Shown here one piece after another: positions 27,260-40,086 of a DNA stretch of 64,000 nt. How positions within the stretch are numbered: the first letter of the stretch is position 1; each line of letters begins with the position of its first letter. The notes beneath the pieces are model-generated. The model made no database searches. It had not been told where the DNA came from and saw nothing but the letters and a program-made list of their open reading frames with translations. Both the position numbers and the translations under genes were made by a program. Source of the DNA: Dermatophagoides farinae (lineage: Eukaryota; Arthropoda; Arachnida; Sarcoptiformes; Pyroglyphidae); the NCBI RefSeq assembly GCF_024713945.1, contig NC_134683.1, positions 4,713,501 to 4,777,500 on the forward strand, in the 5' to 3' direction.

Positions 27260-30200
27260 CGACAACAAATTAGGAAATTTTTTTTTCGTCGTCGTTGAAC
27301 GAAAACTTGAATCTGTCTACAAGTATGTAATGTAATTAGATTAACAATTTAAATTTTTTTTTTCTTTTCATTCGATTCTTCTTACAACGACTTGTCAGCT
27401 TTCTCTTTCTCTTTTTGTTTTTGTTGTTGTTGTTGTTATTGTTATCAGCTTTGGCCTAAAAACACAATCATTCATTCATTATCATTTGTTTCGCTCATTC
27501 ATAAACGACATGACATGATGATGATGATGGCAGGCAAAATAATGAATGAGCAGAAATAATTTATCATCGACCGACGAAGAAGAAGAAGAAGAAAAAAATT
27601 CATTTTTACGAAATATTAATTGTTCATGATTTTCTTGTTTTTTCCCGGGAATACACAAAAGATATGAGACATATGTCTGGAGTTCGAAAAAAAACATGAC
27701 ACATGATGTTTAACCCAATGGGTGGTGGTGGTAACTATACAAAAAGAGAAAATGACTCATGTCATGCATGTTGGTATTATGGAATTTTTTTCATTAAATC
27801 AAAATGATGATTATTGTTGTTGTCGTCGTCGTCGCATAGTCGACACATTGGGTGGTTGTCGACACATGGAATCGATTCGGATGGAATTTTTTCATAAAAA
27901 AATAACAAGAAAAATCAAACTACATTCTTAATTAATATGGATTAATTTCACTTTGTTTTTTTAATTCATCCAATTTTTATTTGAAAGTTTTATTTATCAT
28001 TCCTTTCCACACACACACACACACGTGCATGTTAATGAATCAGGATAATTTTTGTTTTTGAGTTTGAAAACTTTTTCTTTCGTAAATGAAGCACGAAAGA
28101 CAACAACAACAACAACAAAAAGAGTAAATTCGAGAGATGGTAACAATGATGATCATTATCATAAAAAACAGTTTGGTTAATTAAATTTGTTGCAAAGAAA
28201 ACAAACTCTTCAACGACAAAATAGAAAAGTTTTTTCCATCACCAATGCATCACATCCAATCCAAAGCTTCAGGTAATTTTCATCCAATCATCATAATAAT
28301 TCCACATTTCCGATCATCCACATTTTGATTGATTGATCAATAGAAAAAGTGGAAAAAAAAGTTAATCAAAATGAAATTATTATTACCTAAGGTACTTGAC
28401 AACTACAACAACAACAACAACAACAACAAACCAAATGATGATGGATTTAATTAAAATAAAGTGTAATCATCATCAATGTTTATGTTTGTGACAAATGCTT
28501 CTTTTTATATATGACTATGTATTTGATCGATTCGAGAGTTTTTTTCTGATTCTCAATCATAAAAGTCAACAATTTCTGGATCGTTTCATCAATGCTTTCA
28601 TGAAACTTTTTTTTCTCTTTCAATTCAAGTTTCATTCAGAGAGAAATAACAAAAAAAAACTTTATTGAGAAGTATACACAAATATCGAACATGGAAAATA
28701 AGAATAATAAGACGATGATGACGAAAAAAACGTATGATCATTATTCACTATTAATAACAAGGGAGACTATTATGATGATGATGATTACTTCTTCTCCTTC
28801 TTCTTCGATTCAAGAAATGAATCAAATTTTCAAATATCCACAACAAACAAAACAACAGCAATAATCATCATCATCATCATTTTGATTTAATGCAATTAGC
28901 TTTCATTTCATTTTTTCTTTTGCTTTAACAAAAGAATTGGGAAAATGAATACAATTTTCTTTTTGAAAGATACCACGCCACCACCACCACTAAAAATAAG
29001 ATGGTCCAACAGTTTTTTGTTTTGTTTTGTTTATTTCTTGGTAATCTCATTTTACGCTTTGTCGCATATCCCACCAGAAAAAAAAGAGAAACTGACCAAA
29101 ATTCTTTCCAATGGTTTTGTTTATACTGTGTATCATTCATAATAATGGGGAATGGTTTTTTTGTTGTTATTCCCAATCCAAACCAACGGACTGACCACCA
29201 TTTTCAAACTTATTCAACTGAATGTTATGATCTTGAAGAGTTTTTTTGTTCGAGTTCGACGAAAATTTCTTTGTTTTGTTTTGTTTTCGTTTTTTAATGC
29301 TCTATTCTCCCACACTCTTACAAACATGATTCGGACATTTTCACAACCAAAACGACAATCGACCAAGATGATGGATTTGATTGTAAAATCGATTTGGACA
29401 CTAATGTCGCTTATTATTATTGTTGTTGGTGCTATTATCACTCGAAAAACGAAAAGAAAAAAAATGTCCAGAATTTTCTTTTCATTCTCCATGATAAAAA
29501 CACTGAGAACAAAATGAGAAGGAAAAAAATATTAAAAGACTAACCACGCGTTATCACTATTATTATCTCGACGTCATAAACACTTTATTGTCAAACGAAA
29601 AAAAAAATGAATCGATCTTTTGAAACATTTTCTTTTCTCGATTGAATTGGAATTTTTTTCCATTTTCAACCAGCAAAAAAAAATCAAATGAAAATTCATT
29701 GCACACACGAGAAAAATTTCGACAGTGAAGCCAACATTCACCAGTGTTTTGAAATGAATCGAAATGATTTGTCATTATTTATCATTAAAAGCACGACGAT
29801 TGAACAACTTGATTTTACTCATGCTGATGACGAGGATGGAAGTAAAAATAAAAATAAAAATAGATATAAAATGTAATTGAATTAAAGTAAATTATATGGT
29901 AATCAAAAGAAAATGTTGTGTCTCGCCATTATGGAATGAAATCATTGGTGAAAAGATCTTGTTTTTCAGGAAAAATTTGAAATCATCATCATCGCTAACA
30001 CTCTCAAAATAATTAAGTTGAATTTATTCGGTAAGAATGGTCATTTTTTTCCACTTTCGTTTCACAAATTTGTTCATAGTTATTTTCAATTTCAATTTGC
30101 AATGCTGTTTATGTTTGGTTTTGGGTAATGAATGAATAAAACGAGAACAAAAAAACTCAAAGAAAATCATTCCAGATGGGTCCAATGAAAAAAAAGAATT

Positions 30201-30797
30201 ATTGGCTCAAGAAAAAAAAGACATAAGCTTTGAATGTTCATCTCTGTTTTTTTTTCGATGAAATCAATCCAAAGATATGCTTCTCGATTGTAATGATGGT
30301 GGTCATCACCATATAGCACCCTGATGAATTCAATTGAATTGAAAAAAGGAATGGCAATGGAAAACCACAAAACAGATGAAAGAAGAAATGATGATACTCT
30401 TGTGTGTAATTGAAATCAATGATCAAAAAAAAAAAACAAAAAACAAGAAAATAAATAAACCTTGTTTACTGTATACCGAATGGATATCAAATCATGAAAA
30501 ATTATCAACTATTACAAAATAAATGTGAAAATGGAAAATTTTTTTGCAAAATCAAAAAAAAAACATGAAATGAGAAAAATGTTTCATGTCATATGTGAAC
30601 AACAAAAAACACACACAAATATTAGTCATATTTGAATGAATGAATCAAATTAATCGAATGTGAATCATTGATGAATCAAAAATGTTTTTTCTATTGTCAA
30701 AAAATTAAAAAATTTTTTGTTTTGCATGTTTTTTTTCACATTGAATGTTTTTGTTTGATCGATTCATTATCACACCACTAACGACGACAATAACATC

Positions 30798-32968
30798 ATG
30801 ACACTCAAACATTGTTTAGATGGATATGAATTCCATTCGAAAAAACTTGGTGAAGGTAAATCTAATTTACTGAATGAACGATTGATGGAAATCATTTTGT
30901 TTCAAAAATTATTTATCAATAGGTGGATTCGGTATCGTAAGACTTGCCATACATCAAATGACTGGACAAAAAGTGGCCGTGAAAATTGTTGAAAAACGTA
31001 AATTACCAAAAGATTTGCATCGTATTAAAAATGAAGTTGATGCATTGAAAAAGCTTTCACATCCAAACATCGTGAAACTATTACAATACGCTGAAAATGA
31101 CGATTTCATCTATTTGATAATGGAATATTGTTCTGGTGGTGAATTGTTCGATCATCTGTTGTCGAAACGTTTATTGGAATCAGAAAGTAAACAGATATTT
31201 GGTTTATTGGTCGAAATATTGTATTATATTCATTGCAAAGGTATTGCACATCGTGATATTAAACCGGAAAATATCCTGTTTGATGATAAAATGAATATAA
31301 AACTCATTGATTTTGGCCTCTGTGCTTGTTCGGATACTAATCCATACGGGACGTTGGATTGTCTATCCACGGCATGTGGTTCACCGGCATATGTAGCACC
31401 AGAACTAATACAAGGTTCTCGTTATTCTGGACCACCGGTGGATGTTTGGAGTGCCGGTGTTTTGCTCTATGTTTTATTGACCGGAACATTACCATTTGAT
31501 TCAGAAAATTTGGCAAAATTATATAATTCTATCAAGGTAAATTAATTAATTGATCGTCTATTTATTCGTGATTTTCTTTGTTTTTTCTCTTGAATTAACA
31601 GGAAGGTCGTTACAAAATGCCTGTACATTTAAATACAGATGTTAAAGATTTAATACGTCAAATGCTTTGTATTGATCCAGAAAAACGTATTACAGTCGAA
31701 GAAATCAAACGACACAAATGGATGATGATGGGAAATGTTGATAAATTGACCAAAAAATTCGAACACAACAATAATAATAATAACAATAACAATATAGAAA
31801 ATGAAGATGAAATGTTGATTGATGAAAAAATTCTACTCAAATGTTTGGTAAAATTTCCACATCTAGATATTGGCCAACTTCGTCGTTTGATTCGAGAAAA
31901 ACTTGGTTATCATCGTGCCACATATTTTTTGATTAAACAAAAACCTGAATTATATCCGGTAAGTGATGATTAGATTAAACAACCAAAGAGTTAACATGAA
32001 ATGATTCGACTCCCATGCACACAGGATTTTGATCGAAAAATTCATGAAAGAACAAATCGTCGACGTAGTCGTTCATTTAATCATGATAATCAATTACCCA
32101 TTTTAAAGAAAATCGCCAATGATGCTAATCATCATCTTATTGAATCAGCCTCACAATCAACACCACAAGAGACACCGAAACGAACAATAAATGCTAATGG
32201 TGGTTGCAAAAAAACAACTGCTCCACCGGCTACAGAAAATATTCAACGATTTGGTGGTGGTCTACGTTTTACGCCTGTTGCTAATAGTAAACATGTACAA
32301 CTTCCAGTTAAACGTGCAACACCAATTAATCGAAATCTTTTCAATCAAGACGATGAAAGTTCGCAAATGAAGATTGTTCAAAAGAAAATGATGGCTAAAA
32401 ATGAACATCGTCAAACACCGGTAAAGAAGAAAATTTCATCCGAACAGCAGCAACAACTTAATATCAGCAACAAAGAGAATTTAGCAAATAAAACTACTAC
32501 GACGACGACAACGCCTACACCAAAGAAAACATTATTGAAATGGATAAAAGAAATTGCAAGTCCACGACCAACCAATATGCCAAGACGTATATCATCACAT
32601 AATCGAAAATCATTGAAAAATGTTTTTGCTACGAAATTTTTCGATGCCGATAAATGTCGTAGTGAAATTATCAGATTATTCATGGACAGACAAATCAATT
32701 GTCAAGAGAAAAAGTAAGTTTTCAAAGTTTTTTGAGTTTGAATGCTAATCATAATTTTAATTTTTCGTTCAACCCAATAAGTTACACGATACGTTGTGTA
32801 ATGTCAGGCAAGAATATCATATTATTGACATTTGAATTGGAAATATTCATATGTTGTGATGATAAACGAATTGTCGTGCAGCATAAACGTATACGAGGCG
32901 CATCTTGGGATTATTTTAAATTGATGAATGATTTAAAATTACAAATGAATCTTAATTATGTTGATTGA
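30798..32968 (+). CDS. MELK: Maternal embryonic leucine zipper kinase (MELK)
   Basis: Serine/threonine kinase of the AMPK-related family, linked to cell-cycle progression and embryonic divisions. Five exons: 30798-30855, 30923-31536, 31602-31958, 32025-32713 and 32782-32968; 634 residues, close to the human length of about 650. The kinase domain is complete: glycine loop LGEGGFGIV split by intron 1, VAVK with Lys40, HRDIKPEN with Asp131, DFG with Asp149, an activation segment with STACGSPAYVAPE, and VDVWSAGVLLYVLLTGTLPF. A UBA-like segment (LLKCLVKFPHLDIGQLRRLI) follows, interrupted upstream by an Asn run. A low-complexity linker rich in Thr/Pro sites follows. The C-terminal KA1 domain (about 545-634) includes FDADKCRSEIIRLFMDRQ and YTIRCVMSGKNIILLTFELEIF. 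Introns are 65-68 bp. All catalytic residues are present. Confidence 0.96.
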
Positions 32969-33878
32969 TGATATTAATAGTTTGAATCTATGAATTATTA
33001 TTATTATTATTACAATTACAATTACTATTGATTATTGTTATATTACTAAAAAAAATTGTAATCGAGAAAAACATTGGAATGCTATTCGACAAAAAATTAA
33101 TCTAAATCATCAATTATTATTGTGAAAATAAAACTCAAATTCAAATTATTAATCTGCTAAAGATTTGAAATACGACGACGACGAAGAAAAAATGAAACAA
33201 GTTTTTTTTTCATTCCGATTCTATAATGTTTTCTCGATCGAATTGATTGAAATCGATTCCAAATCGAACAACAACAACTAAAGCAAAAACAAAACACAAC
33301 ACATGCAAATGACATGCAAAAAACTGTGTGTGTGCGAGGAAAATTTATCTCTCTCTCTCTCTCTCTGGTTGGCACCCGAAAAATAGATTATTCACATTTA
33401 TTTGTATTGCACAAAAACATACTACCATTATTTGTGTGCATGTAATTCATGTGTTGAATTCCATATACCAGCCAAACAAAAAAAAACCCAAATTCTGGTT
33501 CCATTTTTGGTTCATTTCACATTTCAACCAAAAAAAAAGAATATAAGGAACGAAATTGGGACAGAAAAAAATAATTTGCCCTTTGCCCATTGCTGTATTG
33601 AAAAAATTGTGCAGTTGTCTCATTTTTTGTTTTGTTTGTTGATCTTTTCGACTTGTATGTGTGTGTGTGTTTTTCATATTTCAAAATGTAATCGGAAGAG
33701 AGGGACGGCGAAAAAAAACCCGACATTACAACAAATTATTCATATTTAGTTTTCGGTGTCCGAAAATATAGTTCATGTGTGTCCGACGCGAAAAATTCAC
33801 ATTTGGCGTTCAATTTATTCACATTCTGTCTACCAATCCATGTGTGTGCGTTGTTTGGTATGGATTTTCTTCCAGTCT

Positions 33879-33922
<44 letters not shown>

Positions 33923-36900
33923 ATGATCAAGGGATTTGAAACTGAACTTGAATGAATGAATGAATAGCGGATTTAGTGAATTTGAAAGAAAAAGATTTTT
34001 TTGAAGAATATATTTTTCACCAAAAACGAGGTAAGCAGAAGCTTTGTGTAAATAGAATTTCACTATTTCCACATTTGATGATTTGAACTAATTTATGTTT
34101 TGTTTACCATTTACCAGAATTGAACTTGAATAATCAACTTGATTCATAGTTCTGATGTGAATGAATCAAGAAGATTCAATAAATGTTGTAAATTGCAACG
34201 GGTTTTCATAGTTCAACACACACACACTCACACAGATAGATGTAAATGGTTTTCGTTTATTTTTTCGGAATCGTAGTATAGAAAAAACAACAAATTTTCG
34301 CTTTTCTACATATGTAAATGGCAGCTTTTTCTTAAAAAAAAAAATACAAACCAAATACACACACACACACACAAAGAAAGATCAAATAACCATCAATTCA
34401 TCGTTCGTTTTTTTTCTGTGGCTCCATATTATTATGATTACGATTTTCGTCTTTTTTTCGCCATAAATACATTTTATCATCATCAATTCAAAATGTGGAA
34501 GAGAAGGGGGACATTTGGAAAACTATATGTATGTGTGTGTGTGGTACATATCGAGATCGATAATAAATGTGAATAAATAGAGAAATGTATATAGAATGAA
34601 TGGAATAAAATTCAAATGATGATGATGATGATTAAATATTTATGATGAAAATATAGATCATTTATATATGAATGCCAAACATCGATGAATGTTTGTTTGT
34701 TGTTGATGTTTTTTGGAAATTCAAATTGCCATTTTCGACAAAATTTCTTTTCAATGGATAGTATTAATTGGCTAAAATGGAAAATCAAATCTTTAAAAGT
34801 AAAATAAATCCATTTCTGTTATGAGCATAGAGAGTGATTTAATTTAATTGAATTAAGTGCTTCTTCATCATTGTTGAATTCCACACACCGAAAAATGGAT
34901 ACATTTCTTGCTTGTTCAAGGAGAAAAATATGATTTTCTTGGAATATAAAAATTGGTTACACAAACACACGAACATATTTCAGACCATCATTTGAGTAAA
35001 CAAAACAAGACAAAAAAAAATGATAACCCAGAAATCCATCATACACACACACACACACACACATACTTGGATTGGTCCAAGAACAATGGGAAGAAAAAAA
35101 AACTAAATCTCTATACAAACCACCACCACCACCACAACAACAACAACAATAACCGTGAAAATGTTGAAAACAAAAAAAAAAGAAAAGAGATCCAAAATGA
35201 ATGAATGAATGGATATCAGGATAACAACAATGAGGACCAAAACAAAAAAAAAACGAAAAAAAACGCCAAACAAATAACCAACCCAAACAACAACAAACAT
35301 AATCTAATTACAATCACTTCTAATTGGATTGATTTTATGAGAAACCAAAAACTGTGTGTCTGAGTGAGTGAGTGAGTGTACCAAAACAAAGCCGAGAATA
35401 CAATGTATGTATAGTTATCATCAAAATGAGAGTATAAAAAAGTCAATTTCAATAGAAGCATATACAGATTGTTTTTGTGTCTGTGTCTGTGTGTGTGTGT
35501 GTGGATGGATGGATAAATTGGATTGAAAATCGAAATCCAAGAACAAATGATGGATATGATGATGATGATGGTTTGGATGTTTTGTTGTTGTTGTTATGCG
35601 AATGAATGAATGAATGATGATTATATCCATCATTGAGAAGAATTATTTATTTATTGTTCGAGGTTATTGTGTTGATGAGCAATGATGTGTCAAAAAATTT
35701 GTCTCCAATAATTTTTTTATTTTGCTAGAATGTTAATGATATAACAATGATCCAAAATTATTCCAAAATGATTGGTGGTTGGTAGCCTAGAATCGGGCCA
35801 TAAAAAAAACTATAGTCATGAAAATTGGAACTAAAATCAATCTATCAATCAACATATGAAAGAGATAGATAGACTAAAAAAAATTGGTCAGTTCCAAATG
35901 GAATAAATGAATTTTACTGCACTACTACCACTGATTATGGACAAGTGGAATATACAGTAAGCTGTTGGCTCCCTGACTGAACGAATGTCTCATTGAATGA
36001 ATGACATGATCAAAAAATAGAAAGAGAAAAAATTATCATTGAATTAATTGATAATTGACCGACATGCATTAATCATAGTCATCAACATCATTAGACAGGC
36101 AAGCAGGCGAACTTGCTTGCTTGCTTGTTTGTCATTGGCGGTAATGATAATAATAATGCAATTAACATTTTTCGGCTTCTACGGTTTTTCATCAGCGGGA
36201 AAAAAAGAAAACCTCGAAAAAGTAAGTAGTGACCACCACTAGGTGGATTGAAGGGTAAAAATCCATGATGGTCATTATCATCCATCTACAGTAGTAGTTG
36301 TTGTTGGTGGTCGAAAATTATCGTCTTGATTGGGTTTGGTTTTTTTTTTTTTTTGGTCGAAAAAAATCACTGCCCGCCAATCCATACAATACAAAATCCA
36401 AAATGATCAAAACGGGATACCATCTCCCATTATATACCACTACTATGACAACCAATGAATCGAAGATCCATTCTTTTCAGTGTTTCCAGAATTTGGATAC
36501 AAAATTCTATAGTCTATTAGTGCTGTTGCCGCTAAAATATGCTACTACTCACCCAACTACTAGTAGTTTTGGAAAGAAAACAAAAAAAAACGTAACAACC
36601 AAAAAAGAAAAGAAATCAAGAAGAATCACAAAAGAAACTGCATGCAGACAGAGATTCTCTTCTGGTCCAGAATAATCAGAATTTACACTCCTCCTTCACC
36701 GTCTTGTTCTTCTTTTTCTTCGGGTTCCACCAGCATTTAAAAAAACCAGATCAAAATTTTTCGTCTGTTTTTTTTAGTCGGCTTGTGCATGAAATCATCA
36801 CCAAAATGATGATGATGATGATGAAACCTAAACATACGAGATAGATACGTTTCGCATACAGATCAATGACGAACATTGAAATTTTATTTCGGGTGGAAAC

Positions 36901-39900
36901 ATTTTTTGGAGAAAAACTTTGAAAAAAATTTTCCGATTCGATTTGAAATTTTTTTCTGCTTTTCAAAATTCTGTCATCAAACCAATGACATCAAACAGGT
37001 GGTGGTAGCGCTGATCAAATGACATATGTCATTTGAATGTTCAATTCAGCCGGATAATTTTCGGGTGTTTTACACACACACAAAAAAATTCTACATTTCT
37101 CAATTGTCATCTCTTTCTCTCTTTGTGTCGATGTCTTTATTGAACCGAAATTATGTGATAACCGGGCGTGTGTGTTAATTCATTTGTCAAATTTTCTTTT
37201 TTTTACACTGTGTTTGTTTGTGTTTTTTCACAATGGACATGTCAAATTTTGAATAATGATAACAAATATCATTAGACATTGATTTTTGTCACAATAATCA
37301 ACGGTCATCAGTGGATATACATGTTATTAATAATTTTTGTTTTGTTTTCAAACGGCAAATTGCATTGATTGACATATTTTCTTCTTTGTTGTTGTTCGAT
37401 ACATTCTCGATTCTTTGTGTGATTGAATTGAATCGAAACAACAAAGAAAAAACAATCAAATTCTGTGTGTGTTATCGAAAATCAAATTGATTTGTTCATG
37501 TGTGTGTGTGTGTGTGTTAAATTCTTTCTTTGATTTTTTTTTATTCGAATGAAAATTGTTGCCATCATCATTGGATGTCATCGATGAATGAAACAACAAA
37601 GAAAAACATCCAAACAAGACAAGTGTTTTCGCCTTGTGAAACACTATCTATTTATTTATATTTACAAGGAAAAATAACGACGAAAACGAAAACGAACGAA
37701 TAATTTAATAATGTTGATTTTGTTTTCTCTTTTTTGGATCAAATCAATTTAATTTGGTTGACATACCAGCAGCAGCAGCAGCCGCTTCTGAGAGATCGAA
37801 CGACCTTCCAATTGAACGATAACTATGAATTGAACACAAAACAATTGAATCGAATGCATGTGGACTTGATACATCGGGATCAAATTGTGTTATTGTGATA
37901 ATGTTAAAATAATGAAAATCACATTTGAAGATATAAAACAAAACAAACAAAATTTTCATCTCAATCAAATTGAATCAGTGAAAACGATGAAAATTAAATC
38001 ACACACATCCAGTTTCTGTTAATAATAATGATGCAGCATATAAAAAAAAATTCACTCATCGATGATTGGCAATCGACAAGTCCACCCATTTTTTAGCTAT
38101 TTAAATAAAATGAATCTCGTGTTGTGTTGTGTTGTCCAATGCAATTTAAATAGTCACAGTTGACTATCTTAATTTCAAATGTGTCGACTGATTTCATGAG
38201 AAAAAATTGCGTGTAGTGCTTATAATGTTGTTGTTGATGAGAAACAATAAAATTTTGACATTTAAAGACATAAATGTCATCTTTATGTTTGTGTATATAC
38301 GGAAATAATTTGCTTGTCATTTTCATCGATGATGATGACAATTAGTTCGTGTGTCTAGTGTCTTCTGCATTCATCATATGCACACATCAAAGGTGAATGA
38401 ATGTCTTTCGTGCCACAATAATGATTGAGTCAATCAATATCAAAATTGATCCAAAAACAACAGCAACAACAACAACAGACTAACAACAAAACTACCACCA
38501 GAGAAGAAAAGGAAAAGCAAGTCAACTTTATATTCAAAAAGAAGAAAAAATCGGGTTCACTTACCGAAACATAAATTCATGGTGTGGCCGTTGAATTTCG
38601 TCTTACGTCGTCGTTATTCATCTGGCTGGTTGTCAACATTCATGTATGATACACAAATTACATAATAACAAACTAATAAAACACAGTTGACAACTTAAAG
38701 ACATGTGTATGCATGATGACGATGACGATGATGATCGTTCATACGTCCGTTTATGGTTCAAACGAATTAATATATTCACATTTCATTCCATTCCATTTTT
38801 TTCCGTTTTCATGTGAGTGTCGTTTGCCCGAACCAAAAAAAAAATTCGGAAATACAAAATTCAGATCTAGAAAATATAGAAAAGAAACCAGAATGAATGA
38901 ATAAAAGTCAGTTGAAAACGAGACAAAACTTACAGCCCACAATTTGTGAATAGAATCTCCTAGATTCTTCAATATCTTCCAATAAATAATACATTTCCGT
39001 TTGAAACACACACACACAGGGAGAGAGAGATTTTGATTTCCACACACAAAAAAAGATTCTTTTCTTTCTTCTAGTTGAGTTTTTTTTGTCATTCGATTTT
39101 TTTCTCCTTTTTTTTGTTTCTAAATATACAGATTCCATTGTCTCACAAGAATCTAGACGAAGACTAAATGATGATGACAATTTTTTTCAGCAATCCGGAT
39201 ATTTTCAAGTGCAAGTTGATCGTCAATAAAGCACACACACACACACTTACATTACATTATATCCGCGTCACACACACATTAATGTTCCAGAATCATCATC
39301 ATCATCATTGAATGAATGAGCCATTTTTTCTAGTGAACAAAAACAGAGGTTCAGATATCAAAACATTAAAAAAAACAGAATAAAGTATCAACATACGACA
39401 ACGGAGGCCTTGGATAATTCTCGTCATCATCATCATCATCATCCATCGAGTCAGTCAGTCGATATCGATATATAAATTGTCGTAGTCTTGTCGATCCACG
39501 GTTATTATTATGATATTTTTCATTTCCCGAAATTTTTTTCTTGAATGAAACGATCATTTGCCACGCAATATAATAATAATGGAATGAAAATTTTTTTTGA
39601 TTCGAATACCAAAAAAATGGGCTGGCCAGTATCCAATCCAAATCATTAAGTCGCTGTTTTGTTTATTGTTATAATAAGTACTTTTCATATAAGACGTTAT
39701 CATCTTCATTCACATTAATCGCGGTTTTTTTGTTGTTGTTGTTGTTCCAGCTTTTGTGTCTTTGTGTGAGTGTGTGTGTTCCAAGATAAAATGTGTCATT
39801 ATCATTATCAATGACACTTTATGTTTTGTGCATTTATGTGTGTGTGGGAGCAAAACTTTTTTTTCTACTTTCAATAATGGCCATTTTCATTGTTATTTGA

Positions 39901-40086
39901 AATGTTTTGTAAGTAAATCATTTTTTGGTGGGAATAAATCAATTGGTGATTTTTAGTCTGTTGATTTTATTTGTATTTTTCTTTGTAGAATTCAATGATA
40001 ATTCAATGAAAATGACGATGATGATGTGATTCATCTTACATTATCAAAATGGTGATTTGAATGGATAAATTCACTAAAAGAAAACC
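32969..40086. other. 7.1 kb gene-free interval upstream of the Dscam-like gene
   Basis: From the MELK stop to the candidate first exon of the Dscam-like gene there is no frame with a recognisable domain. Contents are AT-rich sequence with CT/GA arrays (33351-33366 and 33876-33920), CA/GT arrays (about 34355-34373, 35044-35062, 35489-35502, 37499-37516), an imperfect CAAG/CTTG inverted repeat at about 36095-36131, and GAT/ATC runs. A minus-strand frame ending with MDDDDDDDENYPRPPLSYV near 39400-39440 looks superficially like a first coding exon, but nothing follows it. I see no RNA gene. Confidence 0.55.
33876..33920. repeat. CT (GA) microsatellite
   Basis: Pyrimidine-only stretch of about 45 bases, mostly CT, on the plus strand (GA on the minus strand). 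GA/CT arrays are often bound by GAGA-type factors in arthropods; no specific role is claimed. Confidence 0.9.

Larger units (their letters stand above)
25335..30797. other. 5.5 kb gene-free interval between PRPF8 and MELK
   Basis: PRPF8 and MELK point away from each other, so both promoters lie here, near the two ends. Apart from those, the interval is AT-rich and filled with microsatellites: CA near 25974-25990, GAC near 26882-26898, ATC near 27231-27258, CA near 28012-28024, CAA near 28402-28428. Two TGACGT half-sites (CRE-like) occur at 26650 and 26668. Open frames such as 29152-29517 and 29688-29876 (plus) have no recognisable domain. I find no tRNA or other RNA gene. Confidence 0.6.

Noticed and set aside
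29152-29876. Two plus-strand frames (121 and 62 codons) between PRPF8 and MELK
   Set aside because: No recognisable domain, Phe/Lys-rich composition and no splice context with MELK; treated as chance.
34953-35204. His/Asn/Lys-rich frame
   Set aside because: Entirely translated CA, CAC and CAA microsatellites.
39366-39641. Minus-strand frame ending MDDDDDDDENYPRPPLSYV, resembling the start of a forkhead-like exon
   Set aside because: The acidic run is a GAT microsatellite, and no continuing forkhead exon is found downstream on the minus strand.
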